10,000 nt of DNA from Botryococcus braunii (GCA_002005505.1 KV908390.1:257501-267500), one strand, 5' to 3'. Counted from the stretch's first letter, positions 1 through 8,219 are shown. A program made the numbers and translations. Notes: a model not told the origin generated them from the sequence alone.

Positions 1-179
<179 letters not shown>

Positions 180-1015
180 TATGAAAGAGTACCCCATATC
201 ACGCACACCCGTGGAAAGCACAAGCACAGAGAGTATACAGTGGGGAAGGGGAGGGGATAAATGTTACCACACCGAGTATTTATCCGAGGCTTGGAAACGA
301 CATTAGGAGACATCCTACCAGAACGAAGAGAGGCTGTTGGACAATAACGTAAACCTAAAGGACATATACTAAAGTAGGACGTTGTTTATGGAACAACCTC
401 CCGAAGTCCAGAGAAAAGGGTTTATGGTACAACCCCACCGAAAACCACCAACCAATCTGGAGTGCTGTCAAACTAAAGAAGGAGAAGATTTGCCACTCTG
501 CAGACAATGTAACAGTGTGAAACCCCATGAAAAAAAGTACATTCACTCCCTCCGGGCAGTCATGTAAGCACGGGCTGTTGGGATCCCTCCCGGTAGGAGG
601 ACTCCAGTGAGCTCAGTGTTAAATCATGCTTTCTCCCAATCCTAAGCAACACTTTCCTAAAAGAACTTTTAGGAACTCACCATTAAAACCTTGACTCTAC
701 AGAGAAAGGGGGAGGAATACTCGGAGAGCTTTAAGAGGTGACCCATTTTCCTTGACAAATAGGGACCCAGATGGGGACTTGCCACCCTACCTTGCCTAAG
801 TGTGAGATTATGCATACAAGGGACACCGTCTCACAGTGCTCAATGGATAGGCCTGAATTGTATGCAGGCATCGCCCAGGAAGCCAAACCTAGTTTTTAGG
901 AGAAAGAGCGCACGCATAGCTTCCCAAAATGGCCAAAGGTTGAAAACGATCGACAAATCACAACACTTCTGGTAACTGTCCGCAGAAATTGTTAAACAAA
1001 AGAAACAGGACTTCT
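180..1015. other. Region without a recognised gene
   Basis: No reading frame here has convincing coding character. The longest on the plus strand is 61 codons (382-567), with two CxxC-like pairs but no recognisable domain. The stretch lies directly downstream, in minus-strand sense, of the LINE-like pseudogene that stops at 1016-1018, so part of it may be that element's 3' untranslated region. No poly(A) or short-repeat tail marking its end was found. A 22-bp palindrome lies at 654-675. Confidence 0.5.
654..675. repeat. 22-bp near-perfect palindrome
   Basis: Arms TTCCTAAAAG (654-663) and CTTTTAGGAA (666-675) are exact reverse complements separated by AA. It could form a 10-bp hairpin or be a symmetric protein-binding site. 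No flanking gene or transposon end explains it. It could also be a terminal-repeat relic of an old DNA transposon, but no partner copy is visible. Confidence 0.85.
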
Positions 1016-2622
1016 TTATACCTCCCAGAGTGAGCTATTACGTTTTAGAGAAATATAGTAGCTGCGGCTCAGCGCCGTCTTTGTAGCACAACTACAGACA
1101 TGTCGTGCGTGTCGACGCGGAAGTCCGAGTTGAGTGAGACAATGATGCAGCAAAGCCACATAGTTTCCCGGACAACCTATCTCAACTGTGGAGATCTCAC
1201 ACTCATAACCACCAGAGATAATCTGTTTTTGTCGCTCAAACTACTTGTTGGCCTTGCCTGCAGCAGCTATAAATACCCTGTCCTCAAAGGGAACCGTCAG
1301 CTCAATCAAAATACATTTCCTAGCCGAGGCTGAGTACATAAAAATATTAGGCCTGAGGGCCGTGACCACTATGCTAAGTGGAATTTGATAAGGACAAGAC
1401 AATCCGTCACCTAATAACAACCAGTCTTGATCATTACCTAACGACCCAGAGCGCAGTTTCCTACGAGGTACTGCGGTATCTGCAGAGTGACTCCGATCCA
1501 AACCCTGTTTCTGTCCTTCCTTCAAAAATGAGATGTATGTTGAATCCTCAGAATCACGAGATACGTTGCTAAGAAAGCTAGATAGGGCTGGGAAGATTGT
1601 CGACGACATCGAATCATGGCGCCATTTATACCGACCTTGGAATAAAAACTTTGGACACCCCGTGAGAACACGTTTAAGGGTTGGACAGCATCGTTGACAC
1701 CCCGCAGTATGTTTACTCACATGTTTACCTGTCCACCGGCGTATATTATCAGCCGTTGGCAAAGTGGTATTCGTGGCATTCAACTTAAACTTGGACAAGC
1801 CCTCTGGATAGTCATAGAGAAAACGCTTCCACGTCCAATCCATTTCCATTGTGTTATCCAAAGAACGTATATTGCCTTGCATAACTAAAGAGTCAGCATG
1901 GCTAATGATCTCCTAATATCTATGGCAGGAAAAAAATGAAAAGCAGAGGTTTTGCACCGGGGATAGTTACTTGAAGCATGAAAACCTAAGCCATGGTGAA
2001 GAGGGGGATTTTCAACATTTGTTCCCACCGCCTCCACCTTGGCCATGGAAACCTCTCGAGCCGCAGCAAATCGCGGGCCTGACCAGGTTAGCTGCTTCGC
2101 TAGCTCTAATTCGAAAATAAGTCTGGCTGAGGGGTCAAGCGACCTTTGAAGAATCACTCTACGAGTCATTCGGCATGCCTTATACACAGAATAGACCATT
2201 TTTAAAGAGAGCACCATGTAACCGGGAGCGCCACAAAAAAGGATGGCCTGTGTACCACCCTTCGGGATGCCACGCCAATTTTTCAGAAATGGGACGACAC
2301 TAGCATGAAGTTCTGCCTTTACAAATGATAAGGATGTATTATATATTGTGAAATACCAGGAGAGTTTAGGTATGGCAAATTGGCAAATTGGTTATTGGCA
2401 TTTCATAGCTCCCGTCAGAGTGGTCGTATCTATCTTGGCTAACCATTGTTTCAGAATAGTTTGTACTTTCAAATTAACATTCTCCTCAGTGAGTGACGGA
2501 TCAAAAAGCTTACCAAAATATTTCAACCCTGTTGGACCCATCAGAGGTATACGTTGGTCACCCACCATTAGTTGAGGATCTAATACACCCCATGTACGAG
2601 GAGAGGTATGAGAATCCGGATC
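1016..2622 (-). pseudogene. Decayed non-LTR retrotransposon ORF: post-RT segment, linker and RLE-like endonuclease domain
   Basis: Read on the minus strand, one coding thread can be followed from 2622 to a final TAA at 1016-1018. The first part (2622-2392) resembles the segment after the RT palm, with motifs MVGDQRIPLM, LKYFGKLFDPSL and LAKID. It continues in the same frame past a TAA at 2389-2391, through 2388-1888, with a Leu/Lys-rich region. A frame change near 1885-1915 leads into the C-terminal domain. There a Cys cluster (CQRC at 1699-1688, partner Cys near 1657) is followed by QGRYKWRHD, then LRPNIF (about 1351) and ELTVPFED (about 1303). An in-frame TAG at 1241-1243 breaks it, but similarity continues through VEIGC to the TAA at 1016. 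A CCHC knuckle, an RH(D/N) motif and a PD...ELTVP core are known from non-LTR elements with a restriction-like endonuclease. Here the zinc His position is Arg and the PD aspartate is Asn, so it is inactive. The 5' part with the RT palm is absent. The family assignment is from memory of recurring metazoan proteins. Confidence 0.7.
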
Positions 2623-2623
2623 C

Positions 2624-2887
<264 letters not shown>

Positions 2888-3148
2888 TGTAGCATTTCCT
2901 AGGGTATAATGCTCTAGTATGGTCCTTGGCATTGCTCTTTGACTTGCCATGTGATCTGGATTCGCAGTACAACCTCGCTCAAGTAGTTCGCTCGGTTGCC
3001 CGACTACGCGTCTGTGGCAGTACAGTATAATTCAATCCACCCTGGGTTTAAGAGTACGCTTGCGAATCAATCATGTAACACTCTTTCGTTGCACACCACG
3101 AACGTCTCACTGTCTCATAAAACCCTCTTCCGCTTAGTTAACGCTACA
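2888..3148 (+). repeat. 5' LTR (261 bp)
   Basis: It matches 8487-8747 except C at 3110 where the 3' copy has G. It begins TGTAGC and ends GCTACA, a perfect 6-bp terminal inverted repeat containing the canonical TG...CA ends. Two TATAAT strings (2905-2910, 3026-3031) are candidate TATA boxes; neither is confirmed. No AATAAA signal is present. It is short for the group and rich in CpG, unlike the pol region it controls. Confidence 0.97.
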
Positions 3149-3149
3149 G

Positions 3150-3167
3150 TGGTATCGGCGACAAGGA
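3150..3167 (+). promoter_or_regulatory. Primer-binding site (minus-strand priming)
   Basis: TGGTATCGGCGACAAGGA begins one base after the 5' LTR. TGG pairs with the CCA end of a tRNA. The implied tRNA would have discriminator A and an A1:U72 first pair, a feature of eukaryotic initiator tRNA-Met, and the first seven bases match the plant-type initiator Met PBS. The rest does not match the standard plant or animal sequence as I recall it, so tRNA identity is open. No complementary stretch was noticed in the LTR, which argues against Tf1/sushi-type self-priming. Confidence 0.7.
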
Positions 3168-3181
3168 TTAGTTCCTTGTCG
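3159..3181 (+). other. 9-bp hairpin overlapping the PBS
   Basis: CGACAAGGA (3159-3167) and TCCTTGTCG (3173-3181) are exact reverse complements with a 5-base loop TTAGT. The left arm is the 3' half of the PBS. In the genomic RNA this could compete with tRNA annealing or present the PBS. Whether it is conserved in other copies is unknown. Confidence 0.7.
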
Positions 3182-3218
3182 TTCGTTCGTGGTGCGTTTC
3201 TTTTCCTTTCGGATTGTG

Positions 3219-3743
3219 ATGTCTCGGCATCCTCGTTCGGGTTCAAGGGCTCGTGCACCTAGTCCTGGCATCGCGGAGCCAGATCCATCCATAGATCTTC
3301 TTGCTTATGTATATGTAGATCGTTCATGGGTAGATCCTCGTTGTATGCTTAGGCGTTTGGTAGATATCGGTGCCCTGCTCGAAGGAGCCGTTGCATTAAG
3401 ATCTAGTGTTCCGTCGCATTCCCCTCCAGCTGATACCGCTCAGAGCATTTCAGAGGGACTTGAGATGTTAATTCAGTGCTCTCTCGCGCAACCTGCACCT
3501 GTGGTCGTGCCGCAGCCCATACCAACGGCAACTCCGGCATCGGCTACAGCCTCGTCAGGTTCAGGGAAGCCCTCGCTCAAGTTGCCAGACCCATCTGTAT
3601 TCGAGGGAGATCCAATGATGTTGGATCCTTGGCTTATGCATACTGAAATGTTTTTGGGGACCTACGATGTAGGCTTGGCATCCGCTCGGTCCGTGGAGGT
3701 GGATACGACGTTCTTCCGTGCTTCCAATTACACCTTGAGTTGA
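3219..3743 (+). CDS. Gag, N-terminal portion, truncated
   Basis: The start chosen is the first ATG after the PBS (3219), giving 174 codons; an in-frame GTG at 3189 is less likely. Gag forms the virus-like particle. The N-terminus is Arg/Ser/Pro-rich (residues 1-20), followed by a Ser/Ala/Pro-rich low-complexity linker (about 60-130). A capsid-entry motif follows near residue 130: LKLPDPSVFEG, DPWL and EMF, typical of Gypsy Gag. The frame ends at TGA 3741-3743, early in the capsid domain. More stops in the same frame lie at 3762 and 3807. A short capsid-like stretch (LELRNHFQKLN, from about 3737) is in a different frame. The rest of capsid and any CCHC zinc knuckle are missing, so a deletion plus frame change is likely. 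The segment is CpG-rich, in contrast to what follows. Confidence 0.75.
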   Translation: MSRHPRSGSRARAPSPGIAEPDPSIDLLAYVYVDRSWVDPRCMLRRLVDIGALLEGAVALRSSVPSHSPPADTAQSISEGLEMLIQCSLAQPAPVVVPQPIPTATPASATASSGSGKPSLKLPDPSVFEGDPMMLDPWLMHTEMFLGTYDVGLASARSVEVDTTFFRASNYTLS

Positions 3744-3821
3744 GGAATCACTTTCAAAAATTAAATACAACTTGATTTGTTGGACTTCTTTGGTATTACA
3801 GCAGTGTGAGGCCTGTTTAAG

Positions 3822-4462
3822 ATGTCTGCCAACTGTTCAGTGACCCAGTATGGGATTCCTGTTTTGTATGGGCTTGGTAATCTGCAGGATTTCTTTCACA
3901 GTTGTTGCCATTCTTTCATGTCCCATATTGTGGATGGGCATGGTTTGTGTAGAGAGTTTCAGACATCCCCCCATGCCAGTGACTTGATCAATCCTGTGTG
4001 CATGTACAAGAGAGATGCAGCTCCTCACCTTCTTTCTAGTGATGCTCATGTTGTCTTGTTTGTTGATGGTAGTAACAGGGAGTGTACTGTTAGCCAGCTT
4101 GTGTCACAGCTACTGCCAGGTACTAGATTGACTGTGCTCTCTTGCCTGAGCCACTGTGAACAGGTGCTGGAAGGGACTACACAACAACAGTCTCATGATG
4201 TATTGCTCTCGGCTTCTGTTTTGGATGCACTGGGTCTTACTTCCACCTTTAAGAGCTCACCCCACTGCAGTTCCCATACAGGCTTGCCCTTATATCGTTG
4301 CCTGGTACAGACTGGTTGTCTCAGTGTGAAGGGGAAACCCCTGCCCGCAACTTCTTTTGACTCTTTTGTTCAGCTTGACAGTAGACACATTGTGAATAGT
4401 CTTGATCTTTCCTCCACTTGCATAGAGTTTGAGGGAATTCTTGCTAGTAGACCTGTCAGGAT
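3822..4462 (+). CDS. Unrecognised pre-protease (Gag-Pro linker) reading frame
   Basis: This open stretch is in the same frame as Gag and opens with ATG at 3822. It leads directly into protease: its last residues ([19 protein letters not shown]) look like the strand before the DSGA motif of Gypsy proteases. The frame then changes by one base in a T run near 4461-4465; its own stop would be at 4539-4541. The first 180 or so residues match no domain I know. They contain many Cys and His ([16 protein letters not shown] at about residues 28-43) but no standard CX2CX4HX4C knuckle. It may be a derived nucleocapsid or a lineage-specific domain. It contains almost no CpG. Confidence 0.5.
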
Positions 4463-5365
4463 TTGTTGGACAGTGGAGCCTCTGCAAATTTTATTGATGA
4501 TAAACTTGTGCAGGAGCTTGCCCTTCCCACTGTGCCTTTGAGTTCACATGTTACTGTGAGAGTGGCTGATGGTAGGACATCTGTGGTAGGACATAGTGTG
4601 TCAACTGACCTGACTGTTGGGACCTTGGGTTTTGGAGTCACCTGCCTCCCTACTGAGTTGACCTACTATGATCTTGTCTTGGGCAAACCTTGGTTAACTG
4701 CTTTTAACCCAATTGTGAATTGGAAATTGAATGCTGTGTCTTTGGTTCATGCTAATAAAACACATGTACTTTTGGGGTGTCAGAGGTTAGGCATGCCTGG
4801 GTATGTGATCTCATCCATGGAAGTGGAAGAGATGGTGAAGTTGGGTGAATCAGTGTACATTATTCAACTGAATGCAGTGACTGACAATGTTTCAGATACT
4901 GATGCATACAATGTGCCAGAGTTGGAGCAGCTTTTGCAGGAATTTAAGGATGTACTGTCTGGACTTCCTGAAGGCCTCCCTCCTTCTCGTGCTGGAGACC
5001 ACCACACCAGATTGGAGCCGGACGCAACTCCTCCAGCCTCCCGCATATATCCACTGTCTGGAGCCCAGCTTGCTGAACTACGTGCACAGTTGCAGGAGCT
5101 CCTTGAGAGGGGGTTCATCCGCCCATCGACATCACCATTTGGTGCACCCATCTTATTTGTTCCCAAAAAGGATGGTGGATGGCGTTTATGCATTGACTAC
5201 AGGGCCTTCAATAGGATTACTGTTAGGAACCAACACCCATTGCCTAGGATTGATGAGATGTTCGAGCAATTGCATGGAAGTTGTGTATTTTCTAAGCTAG
5301 ACCTTGCCTCTGGATATCATCAGATACGTATGCATGAAGACAGCATAGAAAAGACTGCTTTTTAA
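4463..5365 (+). CDS. Pol part 1: aspartic protease and N-terminal half of reverse transcriptase
   Basis: The frame opens at a non-ATG codon because it continues the preceding frame after a one-base shift; an in-frame TAG lies at 4448. Protease: the catalytic Asp is in [11 protein letters not shown] (GAC at 4469), followed by the flap region and LVLGKPWL. The protease cleaves Gag-Pol and works as a homodimer. A spacer of about 60 residues leads to the RT fingers and palm. Visible RT motifs are [42 protein letters not shown] and [13 protein letters not shown], the last carrying the first catalytic Asp (GAC 5300-5302). The reading ends at TAA 5363-5365 in a run of T then A, and the next frame carries on without loss of similarity, so this is a one-base frame change. 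Confidence 0.9.
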   Translation: MLDSGASANFIDDKLVQELALPTVPLSSHVTVRVADGRTSVVGHSVSTDLTVGTLGFGVTCLPTELTYYDLVLGKPWLTAFNPIVNWKLNAVSLVHANKTHVLLGCQRLGMPGYVISSMEVEEMVKLGESVYIIQLNAVTDNVSDTDAYNVPELEQLLQEFKDVLSGLPEGLPPSRAGDHHTRLEPDATPPASRIYPLSGAQLAELRAQLQELLERGFIRPSTSPFGAPILFVPKKDGGWRLCIDYRAFNRITVRNQHPLPRIDEMFEQLHGSCVFSKLDLASGYHQIRMHEDSIEKTAF

Positions 5366-7199
5366 AACCCGTTATGGTCGTTATGAGTTCACTGTTATGC
5401 CTTTTGGGTTAACCAATGCACCTGCCACCTTTCAGTCTGTGATGAACTCTATCTTGTCTCCCTTCCTTGATAGATTTGTGCTGTTGTACCTAGACGATAT
5501 CCTCATATATTCTAAATCTGTTGCAGAGCATATGGAGCATTTGAGGACAGTCTTGTCAGTGCTCAGGGAACATAAATTTTATTGCAAAAGGTCTAAGTGT
5601 GATTTTGTTGCTAAGCAGGTGGAATACCTTGGACACCTGTTGACACCTCATGGGATTATGGTGGATCCTAGGAAGGTTGCAGCCACTCAGGATTGGCCCA
5701 CTCCTTTGAATGTGTCACAGTTGAGAGGGTTTCTAGGTCTTACTCAATATTATGATACTTTTATGGACCATTTTGTAGATGTTGCCTATCCTCTTACTGA
5801 GTTGCTCAAAAAGGATGTGCCTTGGACCTGGGAGGGACCCCAGAGGGAAGCCTTTGTAGCACTGAAAGATCTTGTTTCTACTCCTCCTTGCCTTCTGATG
5901 CCTGATTTAGATAAACCTTTTGTTGTGCATGTAGATGCCTCAGGTTTTGCTGTTGGTGCTGTGTTGCAGCAGGATCAAGGAAAGGGACTGCAGCCCGTTG
6001 CCTTCGAGTCCAGGAAACTCCAACCCCCTGAGAGGAAGTTAGCACCATATGACAGAGAGTTGTTTGCTCTTGTTCATGCCTTGCTTAAATGGAAGCATTT
6101 GTTGCTGGGTGCTAAGTTTACTGTACACATTGACCAGCAAGCACTTAAGTATTTATTGACTGCTCCTGTTAGGACTAGTAGGCAGGAAAGATGGCTTACT
6201 GAAATCATGAGATTCATGCCTGATATTGTATATGTGAAGGGCACTGACAATGTTGTTGCAGATGCTTTGTCTAGGCGTGTTGATTTGGCAGTAATGCATG
6301 TCTCCTCTGTTTCTGTCTCGTCCCTCCTACCAGAAATTGCTTTGCTGTGTGTTTCTGATCCCACAATTGCTAAACTTGTGGAAGAAGGTGTTTTGGTGAT
6401 GAGAGACACTGTACCTTATTCGGTGCAGTCAGGTAGAGTGTATGTCCCTGATGCATTGCGAGAGAAGGTACTGAGAGAGTGTCATGCCACCCCCTTTTCT
6501 GGCCATCTTGGGATTAACAAGATGTATGAATTAGTGTGCAGGGAATTTTGGTGGCCACGTCTCAGCTCATCAGTCAGGGACTTTTGCAGGTCTTGTGACA
6601 CCTGCCAGCGCACTAAGGGGACTGGAGCCGTACCTTATGTTCTACTTCAGCCACTGCCTATTCCGGATGGACCTTGGCAGAGCATTTCCCTTGACTTAGT
6701 GACTGATTTACCTGTCTGCTGTGGTTTTGACTCTATTGTGGTATTTGTTGATAGGTTTTCTAAGTTGTGTGTCTTGGCTGCATGCACTAAAACCATCACT
6801 GCACCTCAACTTGCACAACTGTTTGTTGACAGGGTCTTTGTGAGATTTGGAATGCCTACCTCCATTGTGAGTGATAGAGATCCAAGGTTCACTAGCCATT
6901 TTTGGAAGGCCTTTGTGAAAATATTGGGTACTGAGATTGCTATGTCTACTGCTTACCACCCTCAGACGGATGGGCAGACTGAGAGAATGAACAGGACCAT
7001 GGAAGACATGCTGAGAGGGTTTGTGGGTCCCAGGCAGGATGACTGGTACAAGTATTTGAGTATGGTGGAGTTTGCATATAATAACTCACTTCAGGCTTCA
7101 ACACTGCAGACACCCTTCTTCCTGAATCATGGGCGCCATCCCCTTACTCCCTTGTCTTCTGCTGTTCCTTCACGTTCTGGCAAATCCTGCTGTTTCTGA
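5364..7199 (+). CDS. Pol part 2: RT palm/thumb, RNase H and integrase core
   Basis: The frame picks up at 5364; the first ATG is 5397 (residue 1 below). RT: MPFGLTNAPATF, then the catalytic YLDD (5487-5498) and ILIYS, then GHLLTPHGI. RNase H (about residues 170-300): HVDAS (Asp at 5934), RELFAL, HIDQQAL and NVVADALSRR supply the DEDD residues. Integrase: zinc-binding His at 6483 and 6504 and Cys at 6594 and 6603 (HHCC). The catalytic core has Asp433 (6693), Asp493 (6873) and Glu529 (6981), a perfect DD35E spacing, with STAYHPQTDGQTER around the Glu. All catalytic residues are present. Similarity to the family ends near residue 590; the last few residues to TGA 7197-7199 are out of frame, because a one-base change near 7165-7176 moves the real thread to another frame. 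Confidence 0.95.
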   Translation, partial: KTRYGRYEFTVMPFGLTNAPATFQSVMNSILSPFLDRFVLLYLDDILIYSKSVAEHMEHLRTVLSVLREHKFYCKRSKCDFVAKQVEYLGHLLTPHGIMVDPRKVAATQDWPTPLNVSQLRGFLGLTQYYDTFMDHFVDVAYPLTELLKKDVPWTWEGPQREAFVALKDLVSTPPCLLMPDLDKPFVVHVDASGFAVGAVLQQDQGKGLQPVAFESRKLQPPERKLAPYDRELFALVHALLKWKHLLLGAKFTVHIDQQALKYLLTAPVRTSRQERWLTEIMRFMPDIVYVKGTDNVVADALSRRVDLAVMHVSSVSVSSLLPEIALLCVSDPTIAKLVEEGVLVMRDTVPYSVQSGRVYVPDALREKVLRECHATPFSGHLGINKMYELVCREFWWPRLSSSVRDFCRSCDTCQRTKGTGAVPYVLLQPLPIPDGPWQSISLDLVTDLPVCCGFDSIVVFVDRFSKLCVLAACTKTITAPQLAQLFVDRVFVRFGMPTSIVSDRDPRFTSHFWKAFVKILGTEIAMSTAYHPQTDGQTERMNRTMEDMLRGFVGPRQDDWYKYLSMVEFAYNNSLQASTLQTPFFLNHGRHPLTPLSSAVPSRSGKSCCF

Positions 7200-7500
7200 A
7201 TGGGTTGAGGGGCTGCAGACTGCCTTGAAAAGTGCCAAGTCTAACCTTGCCTCTGCACAGCAACGGCAGAAAGTCTTATGCAGATAGAAAGAGACGAGAC
7301 CACCCTTTAAGGTGGGGGACCAGGTGTTGTTGGCTGCAAGGAAAAACCTAGCTTTCACCTGGGCTCTCGTCAAAGTTATTAGCTAAGTATTTTGGGCCCT
7401 TTACTATTGCTGCAGCAGTTGGTTCTCGAGCTTTTAGACTCGTCTTGCCTGAGACTGTAAATATTCATCCTGTGTTTCATGTTTCCCACTGAAGCCTTAT
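7171..7500 (+). pseudogene. Integrase C-terminal (GPY/F) region broken by repeated frame changes
   Basis: The integrase tail is recognisable, but in pieces across two frames. VSEWVEGLQTAL lies in one frame (7171 to about 7272). YADRKRRD lies in a second (about 7275-7300). FKVGDQVLLAARKNL is back in the first (7306-7350). Then SSKLLAKYFGPFTIAAAVG to HPVFHVSH is in the second (about 7358-7489), ending at TGA 7490. YFGPF is the GPY/F module that helps integrase multimerise and bind DNA. A last shift near 7484-7490 joins the chromodomain frame. Between shifts the codons look sound. Confidence 0.8.
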
Positions 7501-7728
7501 GTGTCTTCATCTGTACCAGTTACTGTTACTTCACCACCTCCTTTGTATGCAGACAAGCGTGGCGGCGTTTATGAAGTGGAGGCCATCATAGCTAAGAAGA
7601 AAGTTGGAAAGTCTTGGCGCTACTTAGTCAAATGGAAAGGCTACGATGAGACTGAGAATACTTGGGATCCTCTTGCCCATGTTCGCCATCTGGCTGATGA
7701 CGTGGCAGCTGCCCCAGTCCTTTCTTAA
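7501..7728 (+). CDS. Integrase C-terminal chromodomain
   Basis: This is the end of Pol, in frame from about 7489 to TAA 7726-7728; the GTG at 7501 is not a true start. After a Ser/Pro/Thr linker, a chromodomain spans about 7567-7690: VYEVEAIIAKK, YLVKWKGYDETENTWDP. The three aromatic-cage positions of HP1-type chromodomains are filled (Tyr at 7570, Trp in VKWKGY, Tyr in the same motif), so binding of methylated histone H3, typically H3K9me, is predicted. In chromoviruses this domain guides integration to heterochromatin. It is the diagnostic domain of the element. Confidence 0.92.
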   Translation: MSSSVPVTVTSPPPLYADKRGGVYEVEAIIAKKKVGKSWRYLVKWKGYDETENTWDPLAHVRHLADDVAAAPVLS

Positions 7729-7731
7729 GTC

Positions 7732-7809
7732 CCACTTGCGGGCATCCCTTGATTAAGCCATTTGCGGCTTGAGACTTTTCCAGCCACTTGCGGCTGATGA
7801 CCCTTGGAG
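7732..7809 (+). repeat. Three 26-bp tandem units, each with a small hairpin
   Basis: Units begin at 7732, 7758 and 7784, exact 26-bp spacing. Each has loop ACTTGC or ATTTGC (7734-7739, 7760-7765, 7786-7791). Stems are CCC/GGG, AAGCC/GGCTT and CAGCC/GGCTG. Between units 2 and 3 the outer A-T pair becomes C-G, so pairing is kept while sequence changes. The array starts three bases after the pol stop. Confidence 0.75.
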
Positions 7810-7834
7810 CTTCAACACCAGCCAGCTTTGATCT

Positions 7835-7849
7835 GGGAGGGAGGGAGGG
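7835..7849 (+). other. G-quadruplex motif in the 3' non-coding region
   Basis: Four GGG runs separated by single A bases, a textbook tight G-quadruplex motif on the sense strand, with further G runs to about 7869. It could act in the RNA, or serve as an additional polypurine primer site. Function is inferred only. Confidence 0.75.
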
Positions 7850-8027
7850 TGGAAGGGTCTGGGAGGGGGATTCGTGAATTGGGACTTGCATGCATGTCTC
7901 TTGGTTATATGTTTTGCATGGGTTATGTTTCCTTGACCCACGGCTCCATTTTGTGATGCACTTGCTGTGGCAGTGTAGCTGCAAATTGTAGTTCCGTGCA
8001 TGAATAACTTGCTTTGGTATCTTACCC

Positions 8028-8219
8028 ATGAGATACACTATGTGGCAGTTAGTTGTGTATAGCTTGCTGCTCTCGACGATATGCCTTATGCCTGTAGTTG
8101 GAAAGCCACCTCAAGCGAAGGTTACACTGCAGTGCAGGGTAACTGGACCTAAGGTTTGGACAAGTGCTAGTCTAGTGACTCAACCTAATTGTTTCATCAC
8201 TGGTGTGAGTGCTGTCTAG
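8028..8219 (+). CDS. Possible 63-codon ORF with signal-peptide-like start
   Basis: ATG at 8028, TAG at 8217-8219. Residues 6-25 are hydrophobic (WQLVVYSLLLSTICLMPVVG) and followed by Lys-Pro-Pro, like a secretory signal. It lies where an envelope-like gene would be in some LTR elements, but it is short, has no recognised domain, and chance is likely. Confidence 0.15.
   Translation: MRYTMWQLVVYSLLLSTICLMPVVGKPPQAKVTLQCRVTGPKVWTSASLVTQPNCFITGVSAV

Noticed and set aside
382..567. 61-codon plus-strand ORF with CxxC and KPHEKKYIH, zinc-finger-like
   Set aside because: Spacing does not fit any zinc-finger class, and the frame is short and alone.
2888..3148. TATAAT strings in the LTR as bacterial -10 boxes
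   Set aside because: All context is eukaryotic LTR retrotransposon; they are kept only as possible TATA boxes.
5397..7199. Minus-strand frames of 83-111 codons opposite pol (6074-6409, 6708-6959)
   Set aside because: They are shadows of the plus-strand Pol, which has complete catalytic motifs.
7693..7800. CTGATGA strings at 7693-7699 and 7794-7800 as hammerhead cores
   Set aside because: No GAAA with a suitable stem follows either one.
7628..8038. Minus-strand ORF of 136 codons
   Set aside because: It overlaps the chromodomain end and 3' non-coding region, has no domain, and reads the G-rich tract as Pro-rich sequence.
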